Part shown: piece after piece, positions 38,534 through 46,543 of the stretch | How positions within the stretch are numbered: position 1 is the stretch's first letter | Layout of the letters: every line of letters starts with the position of its first letter | Notes under the pieces: model-generated | The model's input: only the letters and a program-made list of their open reading frames with translations | What the model was told of the DNA's origin: nothing | Databases searched by the model: none | Assembly (NCBI GenBank): GCA_029851835.1 | Contig: JARKVD010000017.1 | Span: 62,001 to 126,000 of the forward strand | DNA length: 64,000 nt | Direction of reading: 5' to 3' | Origin: Clostridium sp. | GTDB lineage: Bacteria > Bacillota > Clostridia > Clostridiales > Clostridiaceae | Translations under genes and position numbers: made by a program

Positions 38534-39322
38534 CTATTTAAAAGACTTTATCTTATCATATATGAATTTCATTCCATCTTGAAGAGCACTTTTATCTACT
38601 TCCTCCGGAAGATTATTAATATATGTTTTCATTTCCTCCACAGCTGCATACTGTTTCATATTTGATTCAGTTGGATCTAATTCTCCAGCCCATCCTTTTA
38701 TATCACTGGTATTCAAAGATTTAACTCCCGTTTCGTAAGTCTTATTCATTATCTCTATCATATTTTCTGCTATCTTACAAAGCTGACCTGATGATAAATC
38801 TTCTATCGGTACAGTTATTGTAACCTTAGAACTTTCTATTCCTTTACTACCTAAAAGCTCTGTAGCCGCCTCAATGGTTTCATCCGTATAGACTCCAAAG
38901 TAAACCTTTGTTAATTCCCCTTCTGTTTCCATAAAAGGCCTTCCATAAAGCTTCAAAGTCTCAAGAACCTTATTAGCATTTTCCTGAACTTTAAAAACTC
39001 CACATTGAAGAAGATAGAAATTATATTTGTCTTCTACTACTTCACCATCTTCTTTTTCTTTTTCTTTTTCAGTTACTGAGGCTCCATTATCACTTTGTCC
39101 CACATTGTTATTTTCTCCCCCATTGCTTACTGACGGTTCATTTGGCTGTGTTTGTCCTTGTTGCCCTTGATTCTTAAACCAAATTCCATCCCCTTCCTGT
39201 AGTAAAATTTTTTGAACGAACGTCCCTAAAACTAAAGCTAAAAGTAGTGTTAATGCGAAATAAAATAAAAGATTGCTGCCTTGCTTTTTTTTAGGTCTTG
39301 CATTATATCTTGTGTACTTCAT
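38534..39322 (-). CDS. SPOR-domain membrane protein
   Basis: The 262-residue protein has a basic N-terminus (RYNARPKKKQG), a membrane helix (about 19-40) and a low-complexity linker rich in Gln, Asn, Gly and Glu (about 48-98). A SPOR-like domain follows (YNFYLLQCGVFKVQENANKV, then YGRPFMETEGELTKVYFGVY, about 100-170), and then a helical tail. SPOR domains bind peptidoglycan lacking stem peptides and target proteins to septa. In spore formers such genes often act in engulfment or late wall remodelling. AGGAGGGG precedes the ATG. The exact family is uncertain. Confidence 0.75.
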   Translation of the reverse strand: MKYTRYNARPKKKQGSNLLFYFALTLLLALVLGTFVQKILLQEGDGIWFKNQGQQGQTQPNEPSVSNGGENNNVGQSDNGASVTEKEKEKEDGEVVEDKYNFYLLQCGVFKVQENANKVLETLKLYGRPFMETEGELTKVYFGVYTDETIEAATELLGSKGIESSKVTITVPIEDLSSGQLCKIAENMIEIMNKTYETGVKSLNTSDIKGWAGELDPTESNMKQYAAVEEMKTYINNLPEEVDKSALQDGMKFIYDKIKSFK

Positions 39323-39438
39323 TTTCTTCCCCTCCTAATTATAAATCTCTGCCTACAAAAGGGCTTATTAATTTATACAGAAGGTTTCTTTAAAATATAA
39401 CCTATCTCTTATATTTTAATAATATATATTTTAATAAT

Positions 39439-39465
39439 AAAAAACCGACACTAGCTGTCGATTTT
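39439..39465 (-). terminator. terminator behind the unrecognised 145-residue gene
   Basis: AATCGACA-GCTAG-TGTCGGTT on the minus strand is a hairpin with one G-T pair and a run of six T residues. It lies between the two-hairpin element and the SPOR-domain gene. Confidence 0.75.
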
Positions 39466-39484
39466 CTTATTATTAATCAAGGAA

Positions 39485-39552
39485 ACTCCTTCTCATATGC
39501 ATTCGAATGAGTAAGTTCATGTTACCAAATCATAGATTTGGACATTCACTTA
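39485..39552 (+). repeat. two-hairpin intergenic element, full copy overlapping a stop codon
   Basis: Hairpin I pairs ACTCCTTC (39485-39492) with GAATGAGT (39505-39512; 7 of 8 pairs). Hairpin II (39512-39552): TAAGT, TC, ATGT, TA, CCAAATC, loop ATA, GATTTGG, ACAT, TC, ACTTA. Read on the minus strand the outer arm, TAAGTGA, supplies the last codon and the stop of the neighbouring minus-strand gene. Confidence 0.78.
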
Positions 39553-39983
39553 TTGTAGCGTAAAGATAGTCTTACTACTCTTTTAATGAATTTTTTAGCC
39601 TTATCATAAGGCATTCCATTTACTTGAAGAAACTTAAGCACACCTGCATTATTAACCTCAATATTCGTCAACACCGTGTCTACCAATTTATCAGTTACAG
39701 AATCATCTTCTTTTAATTCTATTTCTCTAAATCTCCTGTCCTCAACAGTATCATCATTAGATTTCTGATCATTCTCTAATGCCCTTTCAATCTCCATTCC
39801 ATCCTCTACAGTTTTTAAATCTATGACCTGCCCCATTATCCCATGACTAGGACTTTGAAACCCTCTTCTTGGCATTATACCCATCATTCCAGAGGAGGAT
39901 ATAAAATCCCTCATTTCCTCAGGCAAGGAATTGTGTGTTATTGGTGCTAATGGCACAAATTCAAATTCATTCTCATTCCCCAT
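39546..39983 (-). CDS. conserved-looking protein of unknown function
   Basis: From ATG at 39983 (GGAGG seven bases upstream) the product has 145 residues. It has no signal peptide or membrane helix. The first half is Pro/Met/Gly-rich (EFVPLAPITHNSLPEEMRDF, GMMGIMPRRGF); the middle is acidic; the last 45 residues look helical and end basic (NGMPYDKAKKFIKRVVRLSL). I do not recognise the family. The stop codon is formed by the outer arm of a two-hairpin element, so the original C-terminus may have differed. It follows the tyrosine recombinase gene by about 65 bases on the same strand and could be cotranscribed with it. Confidence 0.7.
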   Translation of the reverse strand: MGNENEFEFVPLAPITHNSLPEEMRDFISSSGMMGIMPRRGFQSPSHGIMGQVIDLKTVEDGMEIERALENDQKSNDDTVEDRRFREIELKEDDSVTDKLVDTVLTNIEVNNAGVLKFLQVNGMPYDKAKKFIKRVVRLSLRYNK

Positions 39984-40047
39984 AAACATACCTCCACTTA
40001 TAATTTATAGTAAAATGTATGCCTTAAGTTTAAAATAAATTCCTCTT

Positions 40048-41025
40048 TTATATAATATCTATATTATCTCCTGGATTTTCTCGCAGTTTATCTATAGAGT
40101 GAATATATCTATTAGTAGTTGCAATACTTCTATGAGCTGCAAACTCTCTTACCTTCTCTATGGTTGCCCCTTGGGTAATTGCCATAGTAATGGCACTATG
40201 CCTTGTTGAATGAACCTTAAGTTTCTTATTAATTCCACATTCCATAGCCACTTTTTTTATCATATAATTTAAAGTGCTTGGATCTAATTTTTCATTATTT
40301 CTTTTATTTATACCATGGCCAACAAAAAGATATTCCCCTTTATTATCTTCAAAATTTCTACTTGTAGCCTTAAGATATTCTTCAATGAGCTCTTTAATTT
40401 TAGGCTGAAGTTTTACCAAGTCCTTCTTTCCACCTTTTCGAGTTACTTCAATCACATCATACTGTCCATACTTAGTAATATGTGAAATCTTAATATTTAT
40501 CATTTCTGATTTTCTTAGAGCAGTAGTTAACGCCAATGCCAATATAGTTTTATTTCTAAGTCCTAATACAGTTGATGTATCAATACTTCCAATTAGCATC
40601 TTAGCCTCTTCCTCTGTTAGGAATTCAGTAATCTTATTAGTAATTACCGGTTTTTCTTCTTTAACGTTTGCAAATGGATTGAACTTTACAAGTCTTATAT
40701 CACTATAATTATCTTCATATTTCATTAGCCACTTATATAAAGCACTTAAAGATGATACCTTTCTATTTATAGTAGCTGATGCGTAGCCTTTATTTTGAAG
40801 CTCCATTATGTATTGCTGAACATGAAAAATATTCACACTTCTTATATATTCTAAATCTATTTCATCAACTTCATCCACTCCAAAAAAGTCTTTTATATCT
40901 CTTTCGTAGCTGATAGCTGTATATTTACTTTTCCCTTCCTTCAATTCTAAAAAAGCTCTTATAAAATGTTTTTTACTTCCTATTTGAATTTGCCTTCTAT
41001 TATTATATACAATTATTTCTTCCAT
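40048..41025 (-). CDS. tyrosine recombinase (Xer/phage-integrase family)
   Basis: From ATG at 41025 (site GGGGGA) the protein has 325 residues. An N-terminal SAM-like DNA-binding domain (about 20-120) precedes the catalytic domain. The catalytic residues are present: Arg in TTALRKSEMI, Lys in VTRKGGKKD, HSTRHS (H-x-x-R), His in FAAHRSIATTNRY and the nucleophile Tyr in NRYIHS. It resembles XerC/XerD more than phage integrases in its end section, but it is longer than typical Xer proteins. No attachment repeats, excisionase or cargo genes are visible, so it may be a chromosomal resolvase. Confidence 0.85.
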   Translation of the reverse strand: MEEIIVYNNRRQIQIGSKKHFIRAFLELKEGKSKYTAISYERDIKDFFGVDEVDEIDLEYIRSVNIFHVQQYIMELQNKGYASATINRKVSSLSALYKWLMKYEDNYSDIRLVKFNPFANVKEEKPVITNKITEFLTEEEAKMLIGSIDTSTVLGLRNKTILALALTTALRKSEMINIKISHITKYGQYDVIEVTRKGGKKDLVKLQPKIKELIEEYLKATSRNFEDNKGEYLFVGHGINKRNNEKLDPSTLNYMIKKVAMECGINKKLKVHSTRHSAITMAITQGATIEKVREFAAHRSIATTNRYIHSIDKLRENPGDNIDII

Positions 41026-41040
41026 AAGTCCCCCATAGTA

Positions 41041-41072
41041 TAAAAGAACCATCTCAAAAGAGATAGTTCTTT
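41041..41072. terminator. terminator between ptsH and the recombinase gene
   Basis: AAAAGAACCATCTC pairs with GAGATAGTTCTTTT (one mismatch, four-base loop), with A/T tails on both sides. On the minus strand it would end ptsH transcription before the recombinase. Confidence 0.7.
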
Positions 41073-41074
41073 TA

Positions 41075-41139
41075 GTGAGTGTACAATTTTTATTTTGTAT
41101 TGCTCGAACTTACTCCTTATAATTTCAACTTAAAAGGAG
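41075..41139 (-). repeat. diverged copy of the two-hairpin intergenic element
   Basis: On the minus strand hairpin I pairs CTCCTT (41134-41139) with AAGGAG (41113-41118) and runs into TAAGTTC. Hairpin II pairs GAG with CTC and TACAA with TTGTA, replacing the usual CCAAATC/GATTTGG. The layout is that of the family while the stem sequence is wholly different. It lies between ptsH and its terminator. Confidence 0.6.
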
Positions 41140-41150
41140 CTATTATTTAA

Positions 41151-41405
41151 TTAAAGTCCTTGTACTACAGCAGTAATTTCATCCAGAGCAATTTCTTCAT
41201 CAGTTCCGTTAGTAATTAATTTCACTGAATATCCCTTATTAACTCCAAGAGATAAAACTCCTATTAAGCTTTTAGCATTAGCACATTTTCCATTGCACTC
41301 TATGGAAACTTCACATTTAAAAGTTGTAGCCTTCTGCACTAATAAAGTAGCTGGTCTAGCGTGTAGTCCTTGTGAATTATTAATAACTAATTCTCTTGTT
41401 AGCAT
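41151..41405 (-). CDS. ptsH: HPr phosphocarrier protein
   Basis: The 84-residue protein carries phosphate from enzyme I to the sugar-specific parts of the phosphotransferase system. His15 lies in GLHARPATLL (enzyme I site) and Ser46 in NAKSLIGVLSLGV (HPr kinase site used in Gram-positive carbon-catabolite control). GAGGTG precedes the ATG. It lies 24 bases downstream of the aminotransferase gene and before a two-hairpin element and terminator. The Cys-rich stretch KCEVSIECNGKC is unusual for HPr but does not touch the active residues. Confidence 0.95.
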   Translation of the reverse strand: MLTRELVINNSQGLHARPATLLVQKATTFKCEVSIECNGKCANAKSLIGVLSLGVNKGYSVKLITNGTDEEIALDEITAVVQGL

Positions 41406-41429
41406 GTAATCACCTCGTCTCTACAAAAA

Positions 41430-42623
41430 TTATTTTAAGTCACCTACAAACTTTTCTATTCTATTTAATCCATTCTTAATATTTTCTATAGAAGTAGCAT
41501 AAGAAAGTCTAATAAACTCGTCTGCTCCAAAAGCAACACCTGGCACAACTGCAATCTTTTCTTTTTCAAGAAGCAGATCACTAAACACAAGTGAGTTATC
41601 TATAACTTTCCCATCTATTTCCTTCCCAATGACCTTAGATATATTTACCATAACATAAAAGGCACCATCAGGTTTTACACAAGATAGATTATCTATAGTA
41701 TTTACTCTTTCAACCATAAAGTTTCTTCTTTTTTCAAATTCCTTATTCATATCTACTACCGGAGTTTGATCTCCTACTAAAGCCTCAACGGAGGCATATT
41801 GTGATATAGAACAAGGATTTGACGTAGTATGACTTTGAACATTTGACATTAATGAAGCTATTTGTTCGCTAGCAGCAGCATAACCAATTCTCCAACCAGT
41901 CATAGCATATGCTTTTGATACTCCATTTATAACTATTGTTCTATTATAAGCATCTTCAGAAATACTAGCTATGGAGGTATGTACATTTTCTCCATATATA
42001 AGTTTTTCATATATCTCATCTGATATAATTATTATATCATGTTTTTGAGCAAATTTCGCAATTTTTTCTAATTCATTTTTATTGTAAATTACTCCCGTAG
42101 GATTACTTGGACTATTTAGTACTATTGCCTTAGTTTTCTCTGTTATCACTTTTTCTAATTGTTCTATAGTCAATTTGAAACATTCATCCTCTTTAGTTTC
42201 AACTATAACTGGAATTCCATCTGATAGTTTTATAAGTTCTGGATAGCTAACCCAATATGGACTTCCAACAATTACTTCATCACCTTGATTTAATATAGCT
42301 TTAAAAGCATTATCAAGACTTTGCTTTGCTCCATTAGATACAACAATTTGTGAAGCTTTATAAGTTAATCCATTATCCACCTTAAATTTCTCTACTATAG
42401 CCTTTTTTAACTCAATAGTTCCTGACGCTGGTGTATATTTTGTATACCCTGATTCAATAGCTTTAATTCCTGCCTCTTTAATATACTTAGGCGTATCGAA
42501 GTCTGGCTCTCCTACTCCAAACCCTATTACATCTAAACCTTCAGATTTCATCTTTTTAGCTTTAGCTGAAATAGCTAATGTAAGTGATGGTGAAATTTCC
42601 ATAGCTTTTTGTGATAACATCAT
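41430..42623 (-). CDS. aspC: pyridoxal-phosphate aminotransferase (aspartate aminotransferase family)
   Basis: The 397-residue class I aminotransferase has GFGVGEPDFDTPKYIKEA near its N-terminus, NSPSNPTGVIYNKNEL, SDEIYEKLIYG and the cofactor lysine in VINGVSKAYAMTGWRIGY. The C-terminal Arg that binds the substrate carboxylate lies in FIRLSYATS. Aspartate is the likeliest amino donor, with oxaloacetate or 2-oxoglutarate as partners; substrate range cannot be read from sequence. GGGGGG lies near the start. Cotranscription with ptsH is likely. Confidence 0.9.
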   Translation of the reverse strand: MMLSQKAMEISPSLTLAISAKAKKMKSEGLDVIGFGVGEPDFDTPKYIKEAGIKAIESGYTKYTPASGTIELKKAIVEKFKVDNGLTYKASQIVVSNGAKQSLDNAFKAILNQGDEVIVGSPYWVSYPELIKLSDGIPVIVETKEDECFKLTIEQLEKVITEKTKAIVLNSPSNPTGVIYNKNELEKIAKFAQKHDIIIISDEIYEKLIYGENVHTSIASISEDAYNRTIVINGVSKAYAMTGWRIGYAAASEQIASLMSNVQSHTTSNPCSISQYASVEALVGDQTPVVDMNKEFEKRRNFMVERVNTIDNLSCVKPDGAFYVMVNISKVIGKEIDGKVIDNSLVFSDLLLEKEKIAVVPGVAFGADEFIRLSYATSIENIKNGLNRIEKFVGDLK

Positions 42624-42848
42624 TATAAAACGCCCCCCACGATTCTATATTAAATTTAAACCCATTTACATTATAATATGCTATATACATATTATTCCCA
42701 AACTTATAATAACACTTATTGAATATAGTGTAAAGATTCTTTGAAAACTTTACATCCGAACCTTTCAATTAACTAAAAATTTAGAATTTACTGTTTTGTT
42801 TCTTTTATAGGAACTTCACCTTAACCACAAGTTTTTTACCATAAATTA

Positions 42849-42873
42849 AAGGAATTGTCAAAAACAATTCCCC
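42849..42873 (-). terminator. terminator behind spoVS
   Basis: GGAATTGT (42851-42858) and ACAATTCC (42864-42871) form a perfect 8-bp stem with a T-rich minus-strand tail, ten bases past the spoVS stop. The rest of 42624-42848 is AT-rich without a credible gene. Confidence 0.75.
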
Positions 42874-42882
42874 CTTTTAATA

Positions 42883-43143
42883 CTATCTTGTTTGAACTAT
42901 AAACTTAATAGCTGTTCTTTCTTCCCCATCAATAGCTACATCTGCAAAAGCTGGAATACACACTAAATCTATTCCTCCTGGTGCTACAAAACCTCTTGCA
43001 ATTGCTACTGCCTTAACAGCTTGATTAATAGCAGCTGCTCCTATAGCTTGAATTTCTGCTCCGCCACTTTGTCTCACAACGCTAGCCAAAGCTCCAGCTA
43101 CTGAATTTGGATTAGATTTTGCTGATACTTTTAATACTTCCAT
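42883..43143 (-). CDS. spoVS: stage V sporulation protein S
   Basis: From ATG at 43143 the protein has 86 residues, the constant SpoVS size. Its sequence (LKVSAKSNPNSVAGALASVV, AINQAVKAVAIARGF, RTAIKFIVQ) is nearly the family consensus. This small Alba-like protein is needed for coat and cortex formation and affects septation. An earlier start would add 12 residues absent in relatives. GGAGGGG lies just before the ATG. It follows rny, as in other spore formers. Confidence 0.96.
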   Translation of the reverse strand: MEVLKVSAKSNPNSVAGALASVVRQSGGAEIQAIGAAAINQAVKAVAIARGFVAPGGIDLVCIPAFADVAIDGEERTAIKFIVQTR

Positions 43144-43238
43144 GATACCCCTCCTACTAATACGAATTGCTATAAACATTTAATCTATTATTAAATATTT
43201 CTACATCCGAACTAAAATCCCTTTATTAAAATATTAAA

Positions 43239-43266
43239 AAGCCTCCTAATATTAATTAGGAGGCTT
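43239..43266 (-). terminator. terminator between rny and spoVS
   Basis: AAGCCTCCTAAT/ATTAGGAGGCTT is a perfect 12-bp hairpin with a four-base loop and a T-rich minus-strand tail, 20 bases after the rny stop. Confidence 0.88.
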
Positions 43267-43285
43267 AACCTTTTAACAACTTTAA

Positions 43286-44842
43286 TTATTTTGCATATTC
43301 TACTGCTCTTGTTTCTCTGATAACATTAACTTTGATTTGACCTGGATATTCAAGTTCATCTTCTATTTTCTTAACAATATCCCTAGCTACCTCAATAGCT
43401 CCTGCATCATCAACATCTTCTGGTTTAATCATAATTCTAATTTCTCTTCCGGCTTGAATTGCATACGACTTTTCAACACATTCATAAGAATTTGCGATTT
43501 CCTCTAATTTTTCTAATCTTTTGATATAAGCCTCTAGAGTTTCTCTTCTTGCCCCAGGTCTAGCTGCTGATATAGCATCTGCAGCTTGCACTAGCACAGC
43601 CTCTAAAGATTGATATTCCATATCTCCATGATGAGCTCCTATAGCATTTACAACTATCGGAGATTCATGACACTTCTTAGCTATCTCAGCTCCAATTAAT
43701 GCATGTGGTCCTTCAACCTCATGATCTACAGCCTTACCAATGTCGTGTAGTAATCCACATCTCTTAGCAATGGTAGGATCCATTCCAAGCTCAGATGCCA
43801 TAAGTCCAGCTAAATAAGAAACTTCTATGGAGTGCTTAAGCACATTTTGCCCATAGCTAGTTCTATATTTCAACCTTCCTAATAGTCTGATTATTTCAAC
43901 ATGTAATCCATGAATACCTGTTTCGAAGGTGGCTTGCTCGCCCTCTTCTCTTATGTCGTTTTCTACATCCTTCTTAGCTTTTTCAACCATTTCTTCTATT
44001 CTTGCAGGGTGTATTCTTCCGTCTACTATTAGTTTTTCTAAGGCAATCTTAGCTACCTCTCTTCTAATAGGGTCAAAAGCTGAAAGAATAACCGCTTCCG
44101 GAGTATCGTCTATGATTAAATCAACCCCTGTTAAAGTTTCAAGGGCTCTGATATTTCTACCTTCACGCCCAATAATTCTTCCCTTCATTTCATCGTTTGG
44201 AAGAGACACTACATGTACTGTTGATTCAGCTACATGATCTGCTGCACATCTCTGTATAGCATAAGTAATTATTTCTCTAGCCTTTTTATCAGCTTCTTCT
44301 TTCGCTTTAGACTCAACTTCTTTAATCATTATTGCTGTTTCATGCTTAATTTCTCTTTTTACCTCATCTAAAAGGATTTGTTTTGCTTCCTCTGAGGTTA
44401 GTCCTGCTACTCTTTGTAATTCTTCTCTAACACTATTGTAGAGTTCCTGTATGCCTGACTCTAAAGTTTCAACATCCTGTTGTTTTTTCTGTAGGGTTTC
44501 TTCTTTCTTTTCAATAGCCGCAGTCTTCTTATCAAGAGTTTCTTCCTTTTGAAGAACTCTTCTTTCCAACCTTTGAATTTCATTTCTTCTTTCTCTTGAT
44601 TCTTTATCAAAATCAGCTCTTAATCTATGAACTTCTTCCTTAGCTTCAAGGATAGCTTCTTTCTTTTTAGATTCAGCATCTTTTTGAGCTTCATCTATGA
44701 TTTTTTTAGCCTCCTCCTCAGATTTGGATACATTGGCTAAAGATATATTTTTTCTTGTATAAATTAATACGAAAATCCCAAGTAAACAAACAGCCATTAT
44801 CACAGCTATAATTAAAACAACTTTACCAGTAATTTTCAACAC
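43286..44842 (-). CDS. rny: ribonuclease Y
   Basis: The 518-residue endoribonuclease begins mRNA decay. It has an N-terminal membrane helix (about 7-27) and a long coiled coil (about 38-190, Glu/Lys-rich). The KH domain has [15 protein letters not shown], and the HD domain has [15 protein letters not shown] with the metal-binding HD. The usual domain order and length hold. It is separated from recA by about 500 bases holding a two-hairpin triplet and a terminator. Confidence 0.96.
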   Translation of the reverse strand: MLKITGKVVLIIAVIMAVCLLGIFVLIYTRKNISLANVSKSEEEAKKIIDEAQKDAESKKKEAILEAKEEVHRLRADFDKESRERRNEIQRLERRVLQKEETLDKKTAAIEKKEETLQKKQQDVETLESGIQELYNSVREELQRVAGLTSEEAKQILLDEVKREIKHETAIMIKEVESKAKEEADKKAREIITYAIQRCAADHVAESTVHVVSLPNDEMKGRIIGREGRNIRALETLTGVDLIIDDTPEAVILSAFDPIRREVAKIALEKLIVDGRIHPARIEEMVEKAKKDVENDIREEGEQATFETGIHGLHVEIIRLLGRLKYRTSYGQNVLKHSIEVSYLAGLMASELGMDPTIAKRCGLLHDIGKAVDHEVEGPHALIGAEIAKKCHESPIVVNAIGAHHGDMEYQSLEAVLVQAADAISAARPGARRETLEAYIKRLEKLEEIANSYECVEKSYAIQAGREIRIMIKPEDVDDAGAIEVARDIVKKIEDELEYPGQIKVNVIRETRAVEYAK

Positions 44843-45050
44843 CTCCTTTGCTTATTTTATGACATATATTTGCAGTAAAATGAAAGCGTGAAAAGGTGCA
44901 TATTCTATTCAAATCCATCATTATATTAAACCAGTATTTGTATTCATTTTATATTACTTTAACACCATTGTCAAGTTTATTACTAAATACTACAAATTCC
45001 CTTCTATCTCTAGAAACGTGTAATTTCAACATTTTCAGTATGTAATAATA

Positions 45051-45098
45051 AAAAAAAGATAAATAAAACTTTCCTTTTTGGAAAATTTTATTTATCTT
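45051..45098 (-). terminator. terminator behind recA
   Basis: AAGATAAATAAAA (45056-45068) pairs with TTTTATTTATCTT (45086-45098) around an inner TTCC/GGAA pair. T-rich tails lie on both sides. The recA transcript would pass through three tandem hairpin elements before reaching it. The remaining bases, 44843-45050, are AT-rich and should hold the rny promoter. Confidence 0.7.
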
Positions 45099-45144
45099 AT
45101 ATTTTGTCCCACCTAATAAATAACCATTATGTTTTTTAAAGGAA

Positions 45145-45337
45145 ACTCCTTCTCAAAAATAGTCGAAGGAGTAAGTTCGCATTTACCAAATCAAAGATTT
45201 GAATGCTTACTTAATGAAACTCCTTTTCATATTCATTCCAATAAGTGCTCAAAGAGTAAGTTCCAGTTACTAAATCATAGATTTACACTGTCACTTAAGT
45301 TCACATTAGCCAAATCAAAGATTTGGATGTTCACTTA
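45145..45337 (+). repeat. two-hairpin intergenic element, three tandem copies behind recA
   Basis: Copy 1: hairpin I CTCCTTC/GAAGGAG, then hairpin II arms GCAT/ATGC (45172-45213). Copy 2: weaker hairpin I CTCCTTT/AAAGAG, then hairpin II arms CAGT/ACTG with inner stem TAAATC/GATTTA (45257-45297). Copy 3 is hairpin II only, arms ACAT/ATGT (45296-45337), and shares its first bases with the end of copy 2. Each has TAAGT/ACTTA outside and loop ATA or AAA. The stem sequence changes between copies, and both strands change together. Confidence 0.82.
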
Positions 45338-45346
45338 AGAAATAAT

Positions 45347-46375
45347 CTACTCTGCACCTTCATTTTTTGACACATTTTCCACGCATAAAGGAAGATTATA
45401 CTTTTCTCTTATTTTGTTTTCTATTTCATTTCTTATTTCTGGATTTTCTTTAAAGAAGTTTTTAGCATTTTCTCTTCCTTGACCTAATCTTATGTCTCCA
45501 TACGCAAACCAAGCTCCGCTTTTTTGTACTATTTCTTCTTTAACCGCTATATCTAGGATATCTCCTTCTCTAGATATTCCTTCTCCATACATAATATCAA
45601 ACTCTGCTTGTTTAAATGGAGGTGCTACCTTATTCTTTGTTACTTTTACTCTTGTTCTGTTTCCTAAGAATGTATCGCCTTGCTTAATTGTATCTATCTT
45701 TCTAACATCTAGTCTTACTGATGAATAGAATTTAAGTGCTCTTCCACCTGGAGTAGTTTCAGGGTTACCAAACATTACCCCAACCTTTTCTCTTAATTGG
45801 TTGATGAATATAGCACAACACTTTGTCTTGTTAATTGTACCTGTAAGTTTTCTTAAAGCTTGAGACATAAGTCTAGCTTGAAGACCTACGTGAGAATCTC
45901 CCATCTCTCCTTCAATTTCTGCCTTTGGTACTAATGCAGCAACAGAGTCTACTACTATTACATCCACAGCTCCAGATCTAACTAAGGCCTCTGCAATTTC
46001 TAATCCTTGCTCTCCTGTATCCGGTTGAGAAACTATAAGATTATCTATGTCTACACCTAGAGCCTTTGCATACACTGGATCTAATGCGTGTTCAGCATCT
46101 ATGTATGCTGCACATCCGCCCATTTTTTGAGCTTCTGCCACAACATGAAGGGCAACAGTACTCTTACCTGATGATTCTGGTCCAAAAATCTCAACGATTC
46201 TTCCTCTTGGAACTCCACCGATTCCTAAACCTAAATCTAGTCCTAAACATCCAGTAGAAATACATTCAATACTAAGATTGCTTTCTTCCCCTAGCTTCAT
46301 TACTGATCCTTTACCAAATTGTTTTTCTATTTGACCCATAGCTGCTTCTAGCGCTTTTAATTTATCATTATTCAT
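45347..46375 (-). CDS. recA: RecA recombinase
   Basis: The ATG at 46375 ([21 protein letters not shown]) follows AAGGGG and gives 342 residues, the normal size. Walker A is GPESSGKST, Walker [11 protein letters not shown], and the DNA-binding loops include [19 protein letters not shown]. RecA pairs and exchanges DNA strands and triggers LexA self-cleavage. Its promoter carries a perfect GAAC-N4-GTTC LexA box, so SOS control is expected. An in-frame ATG 21 bases upstream is less likely. Confidence 0.97.
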   Translation of the reverse strand: MNNDKLKALEAAMGQIEKQFGKGSVMKLGEESNLSIECISTGCLGLDLGLGIGGVPRGRIVEIFGPESSGKSTVALHVVAEAQKMGGCAAYIDAEHALDPVYAKALGVDIDNLIVSQPDTGEQGLEIAEALVRSGAVDVIVVDSVAALVPKAEIEGEMGDSHVGLQARLMSQALRKLTGTINKTKCCAIFINQLREKVGVMFGNPETTPGGRALKFYSSVRLDVRKIDTIKQGDTFLGNRTRVKVTKNKVAPPFKQAEFDIMYGEGISREGDILDIAVKEEIVQKSGAWFAYGDIRLGQGRENAKNFFKENPEIRNEIENKIREKYNLPLCVENVSKNEGAE

Positions 46376-46410
46376 AAAATTCCCCTTAGGGTTCACATCC
46401 TTCCACTTCT

Positions 46411-46424
46411 CGAACAGTTGTTCT
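46411..46424 (-). promoter_or_regulatory. LexA (SOS) box of recA
   Basis: CGAACAGTTGTTCT contains the palindrome GAAC-N4-GTTC typical of Gram-positive LexA/DinR sites. It lies just downstream of the -10 of the recA promoter, where bound LexA would block initiation. Confidence 0.85.
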
Positions 46425-46433
46425 TATATGTTT

Positions 46434-46462
46434 ATTATATATTATTTAATTAGGTTGGTCAA
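46434..46462 (-). promoter_or_regulatory. recA promoter
   Basis: The minus strand has TTGACC (46457-46462), a 17-bp spacer and a perfect TATAAT (46434-46439). The start point would fall in or next to the LexA box. Confidence 0.85.
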
Positions 46463-46473
46463 TACTTATTAAT

Positions 46474-46510
46474 AAGGAGTTCCTCTTTCAAACAACAAAA
46501 GGAACTCCTT
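46474..46510 (-). terminator. hairpin between pgsA and the recA promoter
   Basis: AAGGAGTTCC (46474-46483) and GGAACTCCTT (46501-46510) form a perfect 10-bp stem, but the minus-strand tail is only TTATTAATAAG. It lies 34 bases past the pgsA stop and resembles the GGAACTCC hairpin at 6014-6033. Confidence 0.6.
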
Positions 46511-46543
46511 ACCATTTTTACCACATCATTAAGTTTCTAAACA

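Noticed and set aside
40048..41025. integrase of a prophage or integrative element
   Set aside because: No phage, transfer or excisionase genes and no attachment repeats lie nearby; the surrounding genes are housekeeping.
42562..42768. 68-codon minus-strand frame overlapping the aminotransferase start
   Set aside because: It overlaps aspC in another frame, has no ribosome-binding site and resembles no protein I know.
45145..45337. CRISPR array
   Set aside because: The repeats are palindromic, share boundaries, lack uniform spacers and recur singly across the window; no cas genes are present.
45129..45338. 69-codon plus-strand frame behind recA
   Set aside because: It is made wholly of the three tandem hairpin elements; the frame is a by-product of the repeats.
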